Of a DNA stretch of 41,219 bases, positions 39,511-41,219 are shown piece by piece. Location: the NCBI RefSeq assembly GCF_016741815.1, contig NZ_JAERRJ010000026.1, positions 1 to 41,219 on the forward strand. Reading direction: 5' to 3'. The position numbers and the translations under genes are program-made. Each line of letters begins with the position of its first letter. The first letter of the stretch is position 1. The notes beneath the pieces are model-generated. The model worked only from the letters and a program-made list of their open reading frames with translations, made no database searches and had not been told where the DNA came from. The DNA comes from Nocardia acididurans (GTDB lineage Bacteria; Actinomycetota; Actinomycetes; Mycobacteriales; Mycobacteriaceae).

Positions 39511-41145
39511 GTCGAAGCGCACGATGGTCGTGCTGGTGCCCGCAGTCACTGTGACGGGTCGAAGATCGGGCCGCTGGGCACGGACGAGCAGGTGATAAAG
39601 GACGGAGGCGAGCAACCCCGGATCAGCATGCGCCCCAGGCGTTGTCGTCGCGCTGACGCGGACTAGGTGACCATCACGCAACACCGCGAGGATGGTGTTC
39701 GCGCTGATGGGCGCGGCGGCTATCCGGCAGCCCGGCAGCCTGGTCAGGGTCGCGGCACCCCACACTCGAGCTGTTGCCTCGGTGATGATGGTCTGGTCCG
39801 CGACGAGAATGGCGGCGGTCTGGGCGAGCCGTTCGTCGGGCTCACCCTCGATGACGACCAAATGACCACTGTCGGCGGGCCGCACGATATCGGACAGTGA
39901 TGCCGGGAAGCGTCGAAGCGTGACAGTGTCACCGAGCGACTCGGTCACGACGCGCAGGGCGCGGGGTGCCGGGCCGGCCGGTGGGTTCGCGGGACCGGCA
40001 TCGAATACCGGTGTGGTGGCCGACGGCGTCAATCCCATTGTCTCGTACATCAATTCGCGCAGCAGCGACAGTGATTCGCCGCGTCGTGCGAAGACCTGGT
40101 CTGCGAGGTGGTCGAGTTGGGCGTGGTCGACCGCGCTGATCGCGTCCCTGATCTGGTCGGCCAGCGGTTGTGCTCGATCCAGCCGCGGCATGGAGGCGCC
40201 GAGCTGGGCCATCGATGTCCCGGCGGGGACCTCGGAGTCGCCGAAGGCGGCGAGCATCAGGGGGTGGCGCAGTCCCGCGGCGTAGGCCGACAGGCTGCCG
40301 TGATCACCGATGACGCAATCGGCTGCCGCCAGGGCCGATTGCCATGGTCCGGTCGGTGCGATCAGGGTCAACCCTGCTGACCGGGCTCGGCGGAGCCAGT
40401 GGTCGATCTGCCAACTACCGTGGTACGCCCACACATTCGGGTGCAGGATCGCCGCGACACGAAACTCGTCGTAGGGCAGTTGAGCCAGCAGATCGGCCGC
40501 CAGTGTGGGCCAACGCCCCATGGTGGACTCGGTGCCCCAGGTCGAGGTCACCGTGACCAGCGCCTGCCCAGGCTGTAGGTTCAGCAGTCGTCGCTGACGG
40601 TCACGGTCGCGGGCCAGCATGCTCAGCCGATCCAGGCACGGATCCCCGATCACCACCGCGCGGTCGGCCAATTCCGGTGTGGCGCGTTTCAACTGGACGA
40701 GCTGGTCCTCATGTGACAGACCGATGTGGGCAGGGACGGGACGGCCGTTATGCGAGAGGGCTGTGGCGGATAGGCCCGACAGGTCGCGGTCGTCGCCGGA
40801 GCCGGGGTGCGTCGAATATTTCTGGTATCCGGCGCCGTGGGGTACCAACAGCACGGGGCCGATGAGCTGGTGTAGGTCGCTGTTGTCGCTGGCGGCGATG
40901 ACGAGATCGAAAGGGGTGGTCGTCGCATCCGGCCAGGGAATGACGCGCGCTCCGAGGGAGCGGAGACGATCGGCGACCCCGACGCTGAATTGGGAGCCCT
41001 CGTCGATGGTGAACACCACCTGGATTCGGGGATCATCGGCCAGCGCGGGCAATACATCCAGGATCCGATTCAGTGAGGTAATCGTCCTGGTCACCGCCAG
41101 CACCCGACGGCTGCACGCGATGGTGGCCCAACGCGAACTCACCAC
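39499..41145 (-). CDS. CDP-glycerol glycerophosphotransferase-like/GT-B fold protein
   Basis: The 548-residue protein resembles a group of actinobacterial proteins with the fold of CDP-glycerol or glycosyl transferases. Signs are VLLVPHGAGYQKYS (about residues 98-111), VTVTSTWGTESTMG, LHPNVWAYHG and the donor-site motif VIGDHGSLSAYAAGLRHPLML. A C-terminal extension of about 150 residues (from about 400) has no clear match. The reaction is unknown; addition of a phosphopolyol or sugar to a surface polymer or protein is possible. GTG 41145 is a provisional start with AGGTGG just before it. A heptamer repeat begins 10 bases upstream of the start. Confidence 0.65.
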   Translation of the reverse strand: MVSSRWATIACSRRVLAVTRTITSLNRILDVLPALADDPRIQVVFTIDEGSQFSVGVADRLRSLGARVIPWPDATTTPFDLVIAASDNSDLHQLIGPVLLVPHGAGYQKYSTHPGSGDDRDLSGLSATALSHNGRPVPAHIGLSHEDQLVQLKRATPELADRAVVIGDPCLDRLSMLARDRDRQRRLLNLQPGQALVTVTSTWGTESTMGRWPTLAADLLAQLPYDEFRVAAILHPNVWAYHGSWQIDHWLRRARSAGLTLIAPTGPWQSALAAADCVIGDHGSLSAYAAGLRHPLMLAAFGDSEVPAGTSMAQLGASMPRLDRAQPLADQIRDAISAVDHAQLDHLADQVFARRGESLSLLRELMYETMGLTPSATTPVFDAGPANPPAGPAPRALRVVTESLGDTVTLRRFPASLSDIVRPADSGHLVVIEGEPDERLAQTAAILVADQTIITEATARVWGAATLTRLPGCRIAAAPISANTILAVLRDGHLVRVSATTTPGAHADPGLLASVLYHLLVRAQRPDLRPVTVTAGTSTTIVRFDSFG

Positions 41146-41155
41146 GCCACCTGAT

Positions 41156-41219
41156 CCCGCTGCCCGCTGCCCGCTGCCCGCTGCCCGCTGCCCGCTGCCC
41201 GCTGCCCGCTGCCCGCTGC
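41156..41219. repeat. Heptanucleotide tandem repeat (CCCGCTG), at least 9 copies
   Basis: From 41156 to the end of the window the sequence is an unbroken run of CCCGCTG, nine full copies and one extra base, and it continues outside. It lies immediately upstream of the GT-like gene's start. Since 7 is not a multiple of 3, any coding sequence through it would shift frame with copy number. Confidence 0.95.

Noticed and set aside
41156..41219. CRISPR array
   Set aside because: The repeat is a pure 7-base tandem without spacers.

Overview
The window looks like chromosomal DNA of a high-GC actinomycete of the Nocardia/Rhodococcus type. The signs are very GC-rich codon use, frequent GTG and TTG starts, many 4-base ATGA/GTGA gene overlaps, an MCE-family protein, a DUF5753/DUF397 pair, two MpaB-type (DUF2236) oxygenases, a PucR regulator, and an acyl-CoA catabolic gene set like those used for steroids or other cyclic lipids. 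Genus-level placement is inference. I see no rRNA, tRNA or CRISPR array.

Left part (1-4852): the tail of an unknown gene overlaps a tyrosine recombinase gene broken by one frameshift. Facing it is a tightly overlapped three-gene operon: small membrane protein, sigma-70-family factor, then an HTH/P-loop NTPase that seems cut short beside the recombinase. An NhaA Na+/H+ antiporter follows. At 4953-9023 a divergent pair of two-gene operons (DHA2 exporter with MpaB-like oxygenase; TetR with saccharopine-dehydrogenase-like protein) shares a spacer carrying a 19-base operator and a degenerate second copy.

At 9237-10540 lies a fluoride-resistance operon, crcB-DUF190-crcB, headed by a fluoride riboswitch. 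Its 3' pseudoknot strand can instead form a 10-bp helix over the crcB ribosome binding site, so control is probably translational. At 10697-12113 three tiny coupled genes and a DUF5753/DUF397 pair flank an IS5-family remnant; the IS end and a deletion removed the front of the DUF5753 gene.

The middle (12192-33305) is mostly lipid-type metabolism: an orphan MCE protein, an SDR, then an operon of acyl-CoA ligase, SDR, enoyl-CoA hydratase and SDR, followed by a TetR gene and a convergent DUF35/Ltp2-like pair. The thiolase-fold protein has serine where thiolases have the nucleophilic cysteine, which fits a retro-aldolase of the Ltp2-DUF35 kind. Next come PucR, an antitoxin-like protein, an Lcp-like haem oxygenase divergent from a TetR gene over a long dyad, a secreted serine hydrolase, an MFS transporter, an AraC regulator, a truncated IclR, a reductase/FMO pair, and a divergent Tat-exported FAD dehydrogenase. 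Together they suggest uptake, activation, oxidation and side-chain cleavage of a hydrophobic cyclic substrate. No acyl-CoA dehydrogenase is present in the window.

The right end (33379-41219) resembles the accessory module of an integrative element: ParB-like protein with an overlapping 38-codon leader, a 69-aa protein, DUF932, a basic 67-aa protein and a truncated DUF4192. It ends at a ~170-base imperfect palindrome. Then come a STAND NTPase with TPR-like repeats and a convergent CDP-glycerol-transferase-like protein, whose start lies 10 bases from a (CCCGCTG)9 tandem repeat that runs off the window.
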